A stretch of DNA of 64,000 nt from Ketobacter alkanivorans (GCF_002863865.1 NZ_CP022684.1:2633501-2697500), one strand, 5' to 3'; positions 26,118-36,217 are shown, counted from the stretch's first letter. Translations and numbers: made by a program. Notes: generated by a model from the sequence alone, not told the origin.

Positions 26118-26690
26118 CTACCCGGCGCGAATGATACGGCCACTTTGTAAATCCCGTATTTCAGTGGGCTTGTTCGCTCTGGGGGTGTAACCGGGCAGGA
26201 TGTAGTCTGCTCCGATCCCATATTGGGCGCGCATCAGTCTGAGCGGAAACTCGCTTCTGGCGGGTGCCTGACCACTGCGGTTGGCGCTGGTGGATACAAT
26301 GGGGCCACCCCATATGGAACATAGGGCCTGCACGGTTGGGTGAGCGCTTACTCTCACTGCCACACTATCAAAATCGCCCTTGATCCAGGTGGGGATCATA
26401 TTCTCTGAATCGGGAATCAGCCAGGTAACGGGGCCAGGCCAGCTGGCTTCCAGATCACGGCGTTGCGGCAATGTCAGGGTTTGCAGCAGTGGCGCGATCT
26501 GATCACAGTTGGCCGCCACCAGGATTAGCCCTTTGTGGCGGGGACGCTGTTTGATTCGCAGCAGACGATCGACCGCTGCTTCGTTAAACGGATCGCAACC
26601 GTAACCAAAAACGGATTCGGTGGGGTAAGCGATCACTTCGCCCCGAGTCAGCGCGTGAACGGCACCAAGCTGGTGCCGCAGCGATATCAT
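26118..26690 (-). CDS. tsaC: Threonylcarbamoyl-AMP synthase (YrdC domain)
   Basis: I start it at the ATG at 26690, one base past the purE stop, for 190 residues. The longer frame would extend about 70 bases into purE. YrdC-fold motifs are visible: AYPTESVFGYGCDP, then LLRIKQRPRHKGLILVAA, SWPGPVTWLIP and PIVSTSANRSG. It makes threonylcarbamoyl-AMP from threonine, bicarbonate and ATP for the t6A37 modification of tRNAs that read ANN codons. The one-base gap suggests translational coupling to purE. Confidence 0.95.
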   Translation of the reverse strand: MISLRHQLGAVHALTRGEVIAYPTESVFGYGCDPFNEAAVDRLLRIKQRPRHKGLILVAANCDQIAPLLQTLTLPQRRDLEASWPGPVTWLIPDSENMIPTWIKGDFDSVAVRVSAHPTVQALCSIWGGPIVSTSANRSGQAPARSEFPLRLMRAQYGIGADYILPGYTPRANKPTEIRDLQSGRIIRAG

Positions 26691-26691
26691 A

Positions 26692-27201
26692 TCAGTCTTT
26701 CTGAGCCAGACGGGCCTGCAGTGCTGCGTCTTTTTCCTGCACCGCTTTGGCGTTGGCAGCACGGTCGTCTTTCACCCGCTGCGCCAGCTCGGAATCCGCC
26801 AGTGACATCATCTGGGCCGCCAGATAGGCTGCGTTCTTGGCACCGGCTTTGCCGATAGCAACCGTAGCCACAGGAATTCCGCCGGGCATTTGCACGGTGG
26901 AAAGCAACGAATCCAAACCGTTCATAGAGGCGTTGATGGGGATGCCGATGACTGGCTTGGTGGTGGCTGCTGCCACGGCTCCAGCCAGATGGGCCGCCAT
27001 GCCTGCTGCACATATGAATACGGAACAGCCGCGCTTATCCGCATCTTTGACGTAGCTGTGGGTGATTTCCGGAGTACGGTGAGCGGAAGTCACCTTCACC
27101 TCGTAAGGGATTTTCAATTTGGACAGGGTATCCAGAGCGGGTTCAACCTGGGGCAGGTCTGAGTCCGATCCCATCAGGATGGCTACAAATGGCTTAGACA
27201 T
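26692..27201 (-). CDS. purE: N5-carboxyaminoimidazole ribonucleotide mutase
   Basis: I use the ATG at 27201, preceded by AGAGGTG, for 169 residues; the upstream start adds eight unlikely residues. The PurE pattern is clear: [11 protein letters not shown] at the N-terminus, VTSAHRTPE near residue 40, [21 protein letters not shown] and [11 protein letters not shown]. It converts N5-CAIR to CAIR in purine synthesis. No purK follows; the next gene is tsaC. Its position between dprA and tsaC is an insertion relative to the Pseudomonas order I remember. Confidence 0.96.
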   Translation of the reverse strand: MSKPFVAILMGSDSDLPQVEPALDTLSKLKIPYEVKVTSAHRTPEITHSYVKDADKRGCSVFICAAGMAAHLAGAVAAATTKPVIGIPINASMNGLDSLLSTVQMPGGIPVATVAIGKAGAKNAAYLAAQMMSLADSELAQRVKDDRAANAKAVQEKDAALQARLAQKD

Positions 27202-27282
27202 GTTCACACCTCTTAATCGTACCAATTGAGTAAGGTATTCAATGGAGGCGCGAAATTACCGCAGCTTGCAGCCGGATGCAAG

Positions 27283-28413
27283 TCAGACTCGGCTGTATCC
27301 ACCTTGCTGCTGCTGCACTACCCCATCTATTTCCAACATCACCAGCGCCGAGCTGATGTCCGCCACACACAGCCCGGTCAGGCCCACCAACTGATCCACG
27401 GGGGTTGGGTCGTACTCCAGCGCGGCCAGCAGCAACCCCTCTGGTGATTGACTATCGTATTGATCATGCAGTAGATTTTCTTCGGCATGGGGCATAGCCT
27501 GCTGTTGCATAAACCCAAGCAGGGGCATCAATTCATCTACCACTTGCTGGGCCGTTTCCACCAAACGGGCCCCGTTGCGAATCAATGCATGGCAGCCCTT
27601 GGCCAGGGGATCATTGATGGAGCCGGGAATGGCAAATACTTCCCGCCCCTGATCTACGGCCTCATGGGCGGTGATCAGTGACCCGCTCTTGATGGCCGCC
27701 TCCACCACCAGCACCCCCAGACTCAAGCCGCTGATAATGCGATTGCGGCGGGGAAAGAATTCGGCCCGCGGCGATACCCCGATGGGGAACTCGGATACCA
27801 GTGCGCCCTGTTCGATGATTTCTTTACCCAGGCTGCGATTGCGATTGGGGTAGATGTCATCGAGGCCATGGGCCAGCACGGCGATGGTTTTACCGCCGCC
27901 GAGCAGAGCCCCGGCATGGGCGGATGCGTCGATCCCCAATGCCAGGCCGCTGGTGGTGATAAAGCCATTGGAAGAGAAGCAGCTGGCAAAATCCTGGGCG
28001 ATTTTTTGCCCCTGTCGGCTGGAATGACGACTGCCCACAATGGCAATCTGGGGCAGGGACAGTAAACCGGCGTCACCTCGTACAAACAGAATCGGTGGTG
28101 AACCCTGAATCTCACGGAGCAAGGGAGGGTAGTCGTCACTGGCCCAGGTCAGGATATGATGCTGAGCGCTTTGCTCAAGCCAGTCCAGATCCTGGGTCAC
28201 GCCTTCCAGCAAGGCTCGCTCGCTGCCCCGCTGGAAGCCGCGGATCTGGTTGCGCTGACGGGTATTTAACCCCAGGCTGGCCAGCTCGGCGTCGGACAGG
28301 GAAAAAAAGGCAATCATGCTGTGATAGCGGTCGGTAATCAGGCGAAAGTGGCTGGGGCCGATTCCGGATATACGCCACAGGGCCAACCAATAGGGCAATT
28401 CTTCCAACAACAT
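27283..28413 (-). CDS. dprA: DNA-processing protein DprA
   Basis: A 376-residue DprA. A helical N-terminal part (LALWRISGIGPSHFRLI) is followed by the Rossmann-like core (about 85-290) with the motifs IAIVGSRHSS, SGLALGIDASAH and FPRRNRIISGLS. A C-terminal winged-helix region (about 310-376) ends EIDGVVQQQQGGYSRV. It loads RecA on incoming single-stranded DNA during natural transformation and is also found in species not known to be competent. It lies upstream of purE with an 81-base gap. In many relatives the next gene upstream is a LysM protein; here four other genes intervene. Confidence 0.96.
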   Translation of the reverse strand: MLLEELPYWLALWRISGIGPSHFRLITDRYHSMIAFFSLSDAELASLGLNTRQRNQIRGFQRGSERALLEGVTQDLDWLEQSAQHHILTWASDDYPPLLREIQGSPPILFVRGDAGLLSLPQIAIVGSRHSSRQGQKIAQDFASCFSSNGFITTSGLALGIDASAHAGALLGGGKTIAVLAHGLDDIYPNRNRSLGKEIIEQGALVSEFPIGVSPRAEFFPRRNRIISGLSLGVLVVEAAIKSGSLITAHEAVDQGREVFAIPGSINDPLAKGCHALIRNGARLVETAQQVVDELMPLLGFMQQQAMPHAEENLLHDQYDSQSPEGLLLAALEYDPTPVDQLVGLTGLCVADISSALVMLEIDGVVQQQQGGYSRV

Positions 28414-28483
28414 GGGAACATCCGTCTCCAGGCAAATCCATTAAGGTAGGCTATAGAGACGTCCACAAGGCAAAAATCGGGCT

Positions 28484-30778
28484 TTAATTGCCCCGGCGCT
28501 GTAGATACCAGGCATCAAATTCGGCTGCGGGGATGGGGCGGCTGATGTGATAGCCCTGGGCCTGCTCGCATTGCAGGTTGCACAGGGCTTGCAGGGTTGC
28601 TTCGTCTTCCACTCCTTCGGCCACTACGTTGAGGCCAAAACTGTGGGCCAGGCCAATGGTGGAGCGCACAATCACGGCGTCGGCTTCATCGGTGAGCATT
28701 TCCTTTACGAAGGAACGGTCTACCTTCAGGGTCTGAATGGGCAGGCGCTTGAGATAGCTCATCGAGGAATAGCCGGTGCCAAAATCGTCGATGGCCAGAT
28801 GCAAACCCAAATCGTGGAATGACTGCACCACTTGCAGGGCGCGCTCCGGGTCGGTGATCAGAGCCGATTCGGTGATTTCGATTTCCAACAAATGATTGGG
28901 CACCCCGAATTCATGCAACAGCGACTGGATCAAAGCGGGGCAGCGGACATCGATCAAATTACGGGCGGACAGATTCACCGCTACGGCGATCTCTTTGCCC
29001 TCATCCAGCCAGCAACGCACCTGACGCAGGGCCTCCCGCAGCACCCACAGGCTCAGCGGATGAATCATTTCGGTCATTTCCGCCAGCGGGATGAAGTCGC
29101 CGGGGGGTATCATGCCCTGCTCCGGATGCACCCAGCGCAGCAGCGCTTCGCAGCCGTTACAGGCACCGGTGGCGAGGTCAATGCGGGGCTGATAGTGTAA
29201 TTGCAGTTGATTGCTGCGGATCGCCACCCCCAGATCCGCCAGAATGGTCAAGCGGCGGGTGCTGTTGGCATCCATACTGGCATCGTAGAAATGAAGATTC
29301 TCACCGTGGGTTTTGGCCTGATACATGGCCACGTCGGCGCAGCGCAGCAGGGCATGGCTGTTGTCGCCATTTTCGGGGAAGAAGGACACGCCGATGCTGG
29401 CGCCCATTTCCAGTGACATGCCCTCCACATCCAAGGGTTTGCTGAGGGCCTCAATCACGGCGTCCACCAGCGTAATCACTTCATCCCGATTGCTCACATG
29501 GCTTTTCAGCAGGGCAAATTCATCCCCCCCCAGGCGATACACCTCCAGCTCGTTATCTTTATGCAGCAGCGAAAGGCGCTTGGCTACCTGCTGCAGCAGA
29601 AAATCCCCGATACGATGGCCGAGGGTGTCGTTTACGTCTTTAAACCGATTCAGATCCAGCAAAATCACCGCCACTTGAAGGCCGCGCAGCTTGCTTTGGG
29701 CCAGCATGCGGGACGCACTCAGGTGCAATGAATCCCGGTTGGGCAGTTCGGTCAGGCTATCGTGGGTGGCGCGGTAGGCCAGCTGACGCTGGGACTGCAC
29801 CAGTGCGTCTTCTGCCTGTTTGCGATCACTCACATCCCGTACGGTGCCGAGAATGCAGTTAACCCCATCCAGCATGACTGAGTTGAGGGTGACTTCGGCA
29901 TCGAACAACGTGTTATCCAGACGCCGGTGAGTCCATTCAAAGAACTGGCTTGCCCCTTCCAATGCGTTCTGCATATGGCTGGCCGCCACGCTGGAGGAGA
30001 TGGAACCGTCGGGCTGTAGCTCTGGAGACAGGTCTGCCGGTGTCGCCCCCAGCAACTGCTCACGATTACCACGAAACATGCGAAACGCAGCGGGGTTGCA
30101 TTCAATGATTCTGGGGCCATTGAGCACAAAAACCGCATCACCGGAGCCTTCGAACAGGGCACGAAAACGCATCTCTCGGTCACGGAATGAGCTGAACAGC
30201 AGCACTTGTGACACCATGTCCGCCACAGAGGCCACAAAAATTTGCTCGTCTTCTGTCCAAAAGCGGCGCTGCCCCACCTGCTCCAGACACAAAACGCCTT
30301 TGGTAATACCCTCGTTGCGCAAGGTGCCATCCAGCATCGACTGGATATTCAGCGGTTTCAGATAGGATTCGGTAAATTCGCGGGTGCGGAGATCTTGTTG
30401 GGCGTCACTGGCATTGATCACGCGCTCCAATGCCAAGGCGCTGAAGTACCGGGGGTAAGCCCTGGCTTCCAGCACCAATCCGCTTTCAAAACGGTTTTGT
30501 TCTTCCAGATAGAGACACAAACACTCCATTTTCGCCATATCGGGTGAGATCTGCCAGATACTGGCACGTTCCACCCCCAACACGTTGGCGCAGGTCTGGG
30601 TTATGTGACGCAACGCCTGGGTCAGGCTGGACTGCCAAACTTCTTCAGATTTGGACAGCGCCACATAAGCTTCCGTTAACTGCCGCGACAGGCTGGAAGC
30701 ACTTTGTGAAGTTTTGGGTGATGTTTCTCGCATGAGCAGCAAATCGTCTGCAAAAGGGTCTGTTTCAAGTATAGACAA
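28484..30778 (-). CDS. GAF-PAS-GGDEF-EAL cyclic-di-GMP protein
   Basis: A 764-residue protein. The start is TTG at 30778 (TTGTCTATACTT) with CAGGG upstream; the first in-frame ATG, 15 codons later, has no ribosome site. Domains: GAF about 45-200, PAS about 205-325 (VFVLNGPRIIECNPAAFRMF), GGDEF about 340-500 with an intact RLGGDEF near residue 416, and EAL about 515-760 with EALLRW near 543 and DDFGTGYSSMSYLKRLP. No RxxD inhibitory site precedes GGDEF. Both catalytic signatures look complete, so it could make and/or break down cyclic-di-GMP in response to a GAF/PAS signal. No membrane segment. It belongs to the group inserted between dprA and the LysM gene. Confidence 0.93.
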   Translation of the reverse strand: MSILETDPFADDLLLMRETSPKTSQSASSLSRQLTEAYVALSKSEEVWQSSLTQALRHITQTCANVLGVERASIWQISPDMAKMECLCLYLEEQNRFESGLVLEARAYPRYFSALALERVINASDAQQDLRTREFTESYLKPLNIQSMLDGTLRNEGITKGVLCLEQVGQRRFWTEDEQIFVASVADMVSQVLLFSSFRDREMRFRALFEGSGDAVFVLNGPRIIECNPAAFRMFRGNREQLLGATPADLSPELQPDGSISSSVAASHMQNALEGASQFFEWTHRRLDNTLFDAEVTLNSVMLDGVNCILGTVRDVSDRKQAEDALVQSQRQLAYRATHDSLTELPNRDSLHLSASRMLAQSKLRGLQVAVILLDLNRFKDVNDTLGHRIGDFLLQQVAKRLSLLHKDNELEVYRLGGDEFALLKSHVSNRDEVITLVDAVIEALSKPLDVEGMSLEMGASIGVSFFPENGDNSHALLRCADVAMYQAKTHGENLHFYDASMDANSTRRLTILADLGVAIRSNQLQLHYQPRIDLATGACNGCEALLRWVHPEQGMIPPGDFIPLAEMTEMIHPLSLWVLREALRQVRCWLDEGKEIAVAVNLSARNLIDVRCPALIQSLLHEFGVPNHLLEIEITESALITDPERALQVVQSFHDLGLHLAIDDFGTGYSSMSYLKRLPIQTLKVDRSFVKEMLTDEADAVIVRSTIGLAHSFGLNVVAEGVEDEATLQALCNLQCEQAQGYHISRPIPAAEFDAWYLQRRGN

Positions 30779-30825
30779 GGTTGCCCTGACTACCGGAAAA
30801 AGCCTGCAAATTTAAACGCCGGTAT

Positions 30826-31908
30826 TTACGCAGAGAATTGATTCAGCAGCACACCCAGCAGGAGGATCTGGGGCAAGGTCACCAACGGCAGCACGAATGC
30901 CATTTTCCAACGCCCGGTGGTTTCCTTTAACACCATGATCTCGGTGTAATCGGTGGATACCCCCGCCATCATGAAGGTAAAAGCATTACCCGGCGCAGCG
31001 GCACGGGTCAGCAGATCAGCAGCGATAGGCAGCAGGCCTTCCGAGCACACTTCAATCACGGTGGCGGCCACCAGGGTCAAACCCAGGCCCACCAAGGTCG
31101 GCCCAAACCAGGTTTGCATGGCATCCTGGGATACAAATGTCTTGATCAGTGCCGCCAATACCATGCCGAACAGCAACCAGCGCATGATCATTTTGCTTTC
31201 ACTGAAGCTGTCTAAACACACGGTTCGAAACAGCCCCCGTTCACGCCGAATGCGCCGTACATTGTCCTTCACTGAAATTTTCTCGGCGCGCTCGGTTTCA
31301 GCGCGAAAGGGGTTTTCCTCAATGGAACCTCGGCTTTCCATACCATCGACGATCAAGCCCGCCACCACCGCCACCAGAAAGGAAAGACCGATAAATGTCA
31401 GCGTCCACGCCCACCCCAGCAGGGCAAACATCACGATGGTAAGGGAAAGGGAATTCCAGGGAGAAGCAATCAGAAACGCCAGCACCTGGGAATAACGCAC
31501 GCCGCTTTTGTACAGTTTACCGGCGATAAGCAGCAAGCCGTGGTTGCACAAATCCAGCACAATGCCTGCCGCCGCCGCACGCAACACACTGCCCACTCCC
31601 CGTTGCCTGCCCAGGGCATTGAGGATGGTGTCTTTGGGCAATAGGTTCATCAAACCAATGGAAAACACACCGATGAACATGCCTAACCACATGTCCTGCA
31701 CCAGCTCCCATTCGGCGGTAATAAATGTCACCAAATAAGGGATGTCCGGCAGCCACGACTCCGGCATGGCTGCCGCCAGAATGGACATCGCCAACACAGC
31801 GCTCGACCCCCAAAACAGCCAGTCAACCCGTGAATGATCATGACAGCTATCGCCATGACCTTGTTTAGGATCAGGCGCGGGGGAATGACAGCAGGAGGAT
31901 TCGCTCAT
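30826..31908 (-). CDS. SO_0444-type metal efflux permease
   Basis: A 360-residue inner-membrane protein of the UPF0718/SO_0444 permease family, thought to export copper or zinc. The first 30 residues are rich in Cys and His (SSCCHSPA, HGDSCHDHS), a likely metal-binding tail. About eight to ten membrane helices follow in two halves, with a basic cytoplasmic loop near residues 195-230. DLCNHGLLLIAGKLYKSG and ASPWNSLSLT in the first half and EVCSEGLLPIAADLLTRA in the second are family signatures. AAGGTG precedes the ATG. No metal regulator gene adjoins. The substrate is inferred. Confidence 0.85.
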   Translation of the reverse strand: MSESSCCHSPAPDPKQGHGDSCHDHSRVDWLFWGSSAVLAMSILAAAMPESWLPDIPYLVTFITAEWELVQDMWLGMFIGVFSIGLMNLLPKDTILNALGRQRGVGSVLRAAAAGIVLDLCNHGLLLIAGKLYKSGVRYSQVLAFLIASPWNSLSLTIVMFALLGWAWTLTFIGLSFLVAVVAGLIVDGMESRGSIEENPFRAETERAEKISVKDNVRRIRRERGLFRTVCLDSFSESKMIMRWLLFGMVLAALIKTFVSQDAMQTWFGPTLVGLGLTLVAATVIEVCSEGLLPIAADLLTRAAAPGNAFTFMMAGVSTDYTEIMVLKETTGRWKMAFVLPLVTLPQILLLGVLLNQFSA

Positions 31909-31971
31909 GGTACACCTTGCCTCGCATTAGCGTGGGCTGTTTAGCAGTAGCTCTCACTATAAAGCCAAACC

Positions 31972-33135
31972 TCACTTGCTGTCCAAGAACAACAGCGCCT
32001 GATCCTGATCGATGGAGAACGCATAACGGCTGAGAAAATTCATGCCTAACAGACCATCCACATGCTCCGACGGCAGATTCACCTGTAATAGCTGCACATC
32101 GAGTTGCTCCCATCCCCCGATCCGCATACTGCCAATTTCATACAGGGGTGACACCACCATGCCATTGGCGGTGTTCACCTGCACTTGCTGATCGGTGGTG
32201 TGCAGATCCGTGTACTGTTGCAGCAACGCAATGGCGCGGGCATTCAAGGCCGTGATGGTCGCGCCGGTATCGATCATCAGGTTCAGTTCCACGCGCTCAT
32301 CAAACACAACGGTTACCACGAACTGCCCCATGCGGTGCTGTAAACCAATGCCCTCCTGGGCTCTTTGCTGAGCTGCCAGCTGTTCCTCCAAGCGCTCTTT
32401 GCGCTCATCGATCGCCGGCTGGTGGGTGTCGCTGTAGGGCAACAACTGCAGTTGAAACAGCGCCTGTTCCCATTCACCAGACGCTTCATACACATCGGAC
32501 AACATGATGCCAAAGGGTGCGTATTGAGGCTGTTTCTCCAGCGCCAGCAATAACAGCGGCATCAACTCAAAATTCTGTGATAGGCGGGTGGGGGTGAGGG
32601 TGCGTTGCCGGGCCAGCTGATCGGCCAGCAATTGCTCAATACTGTCCATCAGATACTGGCGTCGCGGGGCAGAAAGGGTCGTGGCATGGGACTCAAACAG
32701 TATCAGCAGGGCATCTCGCCGTTGACCCAACCCTTCATGGGCGCTCGCCAACCAATCCTGCCACAATTCACGATTACGATCCCAGGTATGCAAGGGCTCC
32801 AGCCATAACAACAGCCGCCCCCACTGCTGCTCGTCTTGCCACTGCAACAGAGTATCGTCCAGCTGCTGTAACGCCTGTTGGCGCCCGGGCAGACTCAGTG
32901 CGGGGGTGTCCAGGTACGCAATCAGGGCTTCCGGCTGATCCAGTTGCAGCCAGCGGCTCACGGCATTGCCGCCCAGATCCACCGGCGTATCCGCTGGCTT
33001 GGATGCGGGCTCAGGTGATTGTCCACTCAGCGGGGATGTCGCTGTCGCAACAGGCGAAACCCACTGCACTGCGCTCCACCAGCCCAGCGCAAATCCAACC
33101 AGCAGGCATAACAGCCAAGGGGTTGTTTTCGTCAC
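31972..33135 (-). CDS. Membrane-anchored retropepsin-like aspartic protease
   Basis: A 387-residue protein starting at GTG (33135). One N-terminal membrane helix (residues 6-25, WLLCLLVGFALGWW) anchors a periplasmic region. A helical, tetratricopeptide-like stretch (about 60-245) precedes the protease domain at about 265-387. The domain has LMIDTGATITALN with catalytic Asp289, then MRIGGW and VDGLLGMNFLSRY, the pattern of bacterial clan AA single-domain aspartic proteases that act as dimers. The substrate is unknown. It lies 63 bases before the permease gene and 69 bases after fadL on the same strand, so cotranscription is possible. Confidence 0.87.
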   Translation of the reverse strand: MTKTTPWLLCLLVGFALGWWSAVQWVSPVATATSPLSGQSPEPASKPADTPVDLGGNAVSRWLQLDQPEALIAYLDTPALSLPGRQQALQQLDDTLLQWQDEQQWGRLLLWLEPLHTWDRNRELWQDWLASAHEGLGQRRDALLILFESHATTLSAPRRQYLMDSIEQLLADQLARQRTLTPTRLSQNFELMPLLLLALEKQPQYAPFGIMLSDVYEASGEWEQALFQLQLLPYSDTHQPAIDERKERLEEQLAAQQRAQEGIGLQHRMGQFVVTVVFDERVELNLMIDTGATITALNARAIALLQQYTDLHTTDQQVQVNTANGMVVSPLYEIGSMRIGGWEQLDVQLLQVNLPSEHVDGLLGMNFLSRYAFSIDQDQALLFLDSK

Positions 33136-33204
33136 TATAGAATTCCGTTCAGTCCAATGGCTGCAACCATGCGCATAACGCCAAAGGGCTAACTATGGCA
33201 GAAC

Positions 33205-34836
33205 TCAAAAATGGGTGGAATACGTGACGGAGAAAATATACGCCTCCAGTTTGTGATCAATCTTCAATCCGCGATAGGGGTTGTAGACCACATCACCTTC
33301 CAGGGTTGAGTTGGCATTACGACTTTCACCGGGATCAATGTGAATCTCCGACACCAGATAACCAAAACCTGCGTCCAGCTGCGAATGCTTACCCATGCGA
33401 TAGCCAAAACCCACTGTGTACAAATCCGCATCACCAATGGGAATCAACAGATCCTGACGATTTTCGGGAATTGAAGACGAACGCGGCTCATAACCGGCCC
33501 GCAAAAACAGATTGTCATTGTAGCGATATTCCACCCCAAAGGACGCATCCACCACCGCCTCATAGCGGCGCTGCAGACGCAGCTCATCCGGATCAGCGTA
33601 ATCGCCGCCGATCTGGCCTGCGGTATAAATATCGGACAAATTGTTCACCACACTGGCCAGCACCAGATAGTCCAGCGGCTGATCAAACTCGAACACCAGC
33701 TCTTTCAAAACGCTGTAATCCACCCATTTGACGTCCACATTGACGCGCCAGTCCGGTGTCACCAGCATGGACACGCCCACCGAAGCCCACTGCGGCTGGA
33801 TAAAATCAATTTCCACATCGCCGGTTTGACGGGTCGCCCCGCTGATGGGGCCGCCACCCAGAACCGCCAGCGCGCCATCCGCCGGCTGCAACCCCAACAT
33901 CAATTCATTAAAGCTCTGGGTGTAGGAGAGGCTGTAATCACCTTTCATATGGGATTTGCCTTCACTTTGATAGGTCGCCCCCACCGACAGCCAACTGGTA
34001 GGCTGCCACAGCAGGCCCAGGGTAAATGCCACTGACAGAGGATCTTCTGCTTCTACCTCCAACACGCCCACATCGTTATAGGGGTTCAACCCCAAATCCA
34101 GATCCAGTCCCACCTGGGATGCCAGATTCGCCGCCAGCGCATTGAGACCACCCACCGTATCCAGCACACTGCGGGTGCGGGTGGTAACCCCCAAGCCCTG
34201 CCAGGAGAAACCTATGGAGCCCCCCATATAGAGATTATCCGAGAGTTCAAAGCCAACAGAGGGGTTGAAGTAAGCCAGACGGGTAATGCCGAAACGCTGA
34301 CCATTGAACGCCCCCACATTGTCCATATCCCGCTCATAACCGAAGATCTGCACTGCAAAGGCCGAGTTGGCAAATACAAACTGATCATTCGTACCACCGC
34401 GCAGCGCAAAACCGTAACCCGGTGCAACCAAAAACGGTAATGACGTGTGCCCGAAAAAAGGCAGATAGACCGACGGACTGTCTACCGACACATCCCGAGA
34501 CTGCTCTCCCTGCAACAAGGGCTCGTCGGCAAAGTCCGGGTTGCTGATTGGATCATAACTGCGCCCTGGCGCAGCACCACTGACGGTGCCTTCATGATTA
34601 AAAAACGCCGTCTGCAACTTGTACTGCTCATACTTGGTCTTGACCAAAGCCAGTGCCGCCGGGTTGTAATGAATTGCATCCGGGCCCCGTACCGAGGCAG
34701 TGGCGGAATTACCCATGGCCAGCGCCACCGGGTTGCCAATGGACAAATTGTGAGAAAGCTGAGCACCGGCTGGGGCACTGAGCAAAACAGAAACAACGAG
34801 AGGCGCCAATTGGCGCTTGCCTGGGAATGTGATCAT
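33205..34836 (-). CDS. FadL/OmpP1-family outer-membrane transporter
   Basis: A 543-residue protein with an N-terminal Sec signal ending APAGA. The mature start NLSIGNPVALAMGNSATAS and GPDAIHYNPAALALVK match the FadL hatch region. A long barrel follows, with SVGATYQSEGKSHMKGDYSL and FLRAGYEPRSSSIPENRQ near the C-terminal third, ending in an aromatic strand (SVTYSTHF). FadL proteins let long-chain fatty acids, alkanes or other hydrophobic compounds cross the outer membrane. It is longer than E. coli FadL (about 446 residues) through insertions between strands. No lipid genes adjoin directly; fatty acid genes lie further along the window. Confidence 0.93.
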   Translation of the reverse strand: MITFPGKRQLAPLVVSVLLSAPAGAQLSHNLSIGNPVALAMGNSATASVRGPDAIHYNPAALALVKTKYEQYKLQTAFFNHEGTVSGAAPGRSYDPISNPDFADEPLLQGEQSRDVSVDSPSVYLPFFGHTSLPFLVAPGYGFALRGGTNDQFVFANSAFAVQIFGYERDMDNVGAFNGQRFGITRLAYFNPSVGFELSDNLYMGGSIGFSWQGLGVTTRTRSVLDTVGGLNALAANLASQVGLDLDLGLNPYNDVGVLEVEAEDPLSVAFTLGLLWQPTSWLSVGATYQSEGKSHMKGDYSLSYTQSFNELMLGLQPADGALAVLGGGPISGATRQTGDVEIDFIQPQWASVGVSMLVTPDWRVNVDVKWVDYSVLKELVFEFDQPLDYLVLASVVNNLSDIYTAGQIGGDYADPDELRLQRRYEAVVDASFGVEYRYNDNLFLRAGYEPRSSSIPENRQDLLIPIGDADLYTVGFGYRMGKHSQLDAGFGYLVSEIHIDPGESRNANSTLEGDVVYNPYRGLKIDHKLEAYIFSVTYSTHF

Positions 34837-35167
34837 AGTGCTGTGATACCGTTCTTATTTTTATGCTGCCAATCATGGCAGAGTTTTAAACGGTATTGTT
34901 AGCCAACTGACCGGGCCAGATCTTGACCAAAAAGACATTGAGGTGCGGGTATTCGGCAACCGCCCCACCGCATAATAGACCTATCAGCCGCAACCTAATG
35001 AATTTAATGGAATTGACTGTTTTATAAGCTCAAAGAGCAGGGCAATGTTCCATAACACTTTGATTTGTTAGAATTTGTAATCTTTCGGCCCCAGAAACGA
35101 AACAACCCGCTTGGTAGCGGGTTGTTTAAATTGTGCACTAATACTGGACGCTGACGTCTGGAGCTCA
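34837..35167. other. Intergenic gap between fadL and the LysM gene
   Basis: This 331-base gap holds the upstream region of fadL and the terminator of the LysM gene (listed separately). Apart from AT-rich sequence around 34990-35080, which may carry the fadL promoter, I see no gene or RNA. Confidence 0.5.
35100..35127 (-). terminator. Terminator of the LysM gene
   Basis: A perfect 12-bp stem (AAACAACCCGCT and its complement) with a TGGT loop lies 40 bases after the LysM gene stop. On the minus strand the stem ends in a T run. Confidence 0.85.
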
Positions 35168-36217
35168 TCAGGTCGGGTTTTTGACCACATCACCCACTTG
35201 CAAAGGCGCCTCGGCACGCAGAATCAAACCGTAGCTGACCTTTTCAAAGGTACGGAACACCATCAATATCCCACGCCGCTCGTCCGGCAACTTAACCAGC
35301 TCCAGGGTGATCCGGTCTTTTACAATGGAACCCTTGGTGTGTACCGCCAGCACATCACCAATCATCAAACCCTCTCGCTCACCGCGGTTCAACACCACCA
35401 CATCGTACTGGCTTACGTTACGCACACCACTGAACACATGCAGAATTTGACCTTCCACCTCACCTTCAGGTGACTTGGGGTAAAATACCGAATCCACTTT
35501 ACGCTCTTCGGTGGGAATCAGACGGTCGTTAGGGCGGATATCTTCATTAGAGTTGGTAACCTTAAAACGGGCCACTTCACCTTCGCTGTTTTCAAAACGC
35601 GCCAACCCCATATCGATGGCGGCAAAGCCCAGCAGCTCTTTGGACTCGGGATCAACATAAGCCGCGCCTTTACGATACACACCATAGCTCTGATGAGGGT
35701 TTTCCCAGCCAGGGACATGACGGGCGTACATATAATCGCCCAGCCCCATCACGATATGATCTTCATCACCGGCCAGGATATAAGGTGAGGCATTGATCTC
35801 TTCCTCAGTCATGACCCGGCTATTCTTGAGAAAACTCTGGATATGCTCCAGGGGAATAGCAGGAATCACCGATTGCAGTGGCTCGCTGCGCACCTCAGGA
35901 GACAGCTTCACGGTGTCACCTTTCTTGAACACCATGGGGCCACGCTCAACGGTGAGGCCCGGCTTGCCATTCACATACACCAGCTTGATCAGATCGCCAG
36001 GGTAAATAAGGTGCGGGTTATTGATCTGTGGGTTAACGTGCCACAGCTCAGGCCACAACCAGGGGTTGCTCAGAAAAGCATTGGAAATGTCCCACAGGGT
36101 ATCACCCTGCTTCACCGGGTAGACATCAGGGTGGCCCGGCTTAAGTTCCACAGCCGATACCTGCATGGCGATGCTCAGCAAACAGCCACCTGCCAGCCTG
36201 AGAAATGATTTCATCAT
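35168..36217 (-). CDS. LysM peptidoglycan-binding exported protein
   Basis: I start at the ATG at 36217 (GGGATT upstream), giving 349 residues with a signal peptide (FLRLAGGCLLSIAMQVSA). The frame extends 27 codons further upstream but those lack signal character. One LysM domain follows at about residues 33-82 (YPVKQGDTLWDISNAFL, NPQINNPHLIYPGDLI). The long remainder has no domain I can name; it contains VFSGVRNVSQYDVVVLNRG, a segment shared by relatives in this position. It probably binds the cell wall in the periplasm. The gene is divergent from def, as in Pseudomonas. Confidence 0.9.
   Translation of the reverse strand: MMKSFLRLAGGCLLSIAMQVSAVELKPGHPDVYPVKQGDTLWDISNAFLSNPWLWPELWHVNPQINNPHLIYPGDLIKLVYVNGKPGLTVERGPMVFKKGDTVKLSPEVRSEPLQSVIPAIPLEHIQSFLKNSRVMTEEEINASPYILAGDEDHIVMGLGDYMYARHVPGWENPHQSYGVYRKGAAYVDPESKELLGFAAIDMGLARFENSEGEVARFKVTNSNEDIRPNDRLIPTEERKVDSVFYPKSPEGEVEGQILHVFSGVRNVSQYDVVVLNRGEREGLMIGDVLAVHTKGSIVKDRITLELVKLPDERRGILMVFRTFEKVSYGLILRAEAPLQVGDVVKNPT

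Noticed and set aside
26691..26762. Longer tsaC start overlapping purE
   Set aside because: The added residues are basic, low-homology sequence lying within purE; ATG at 26690 fits the YrdC fold.
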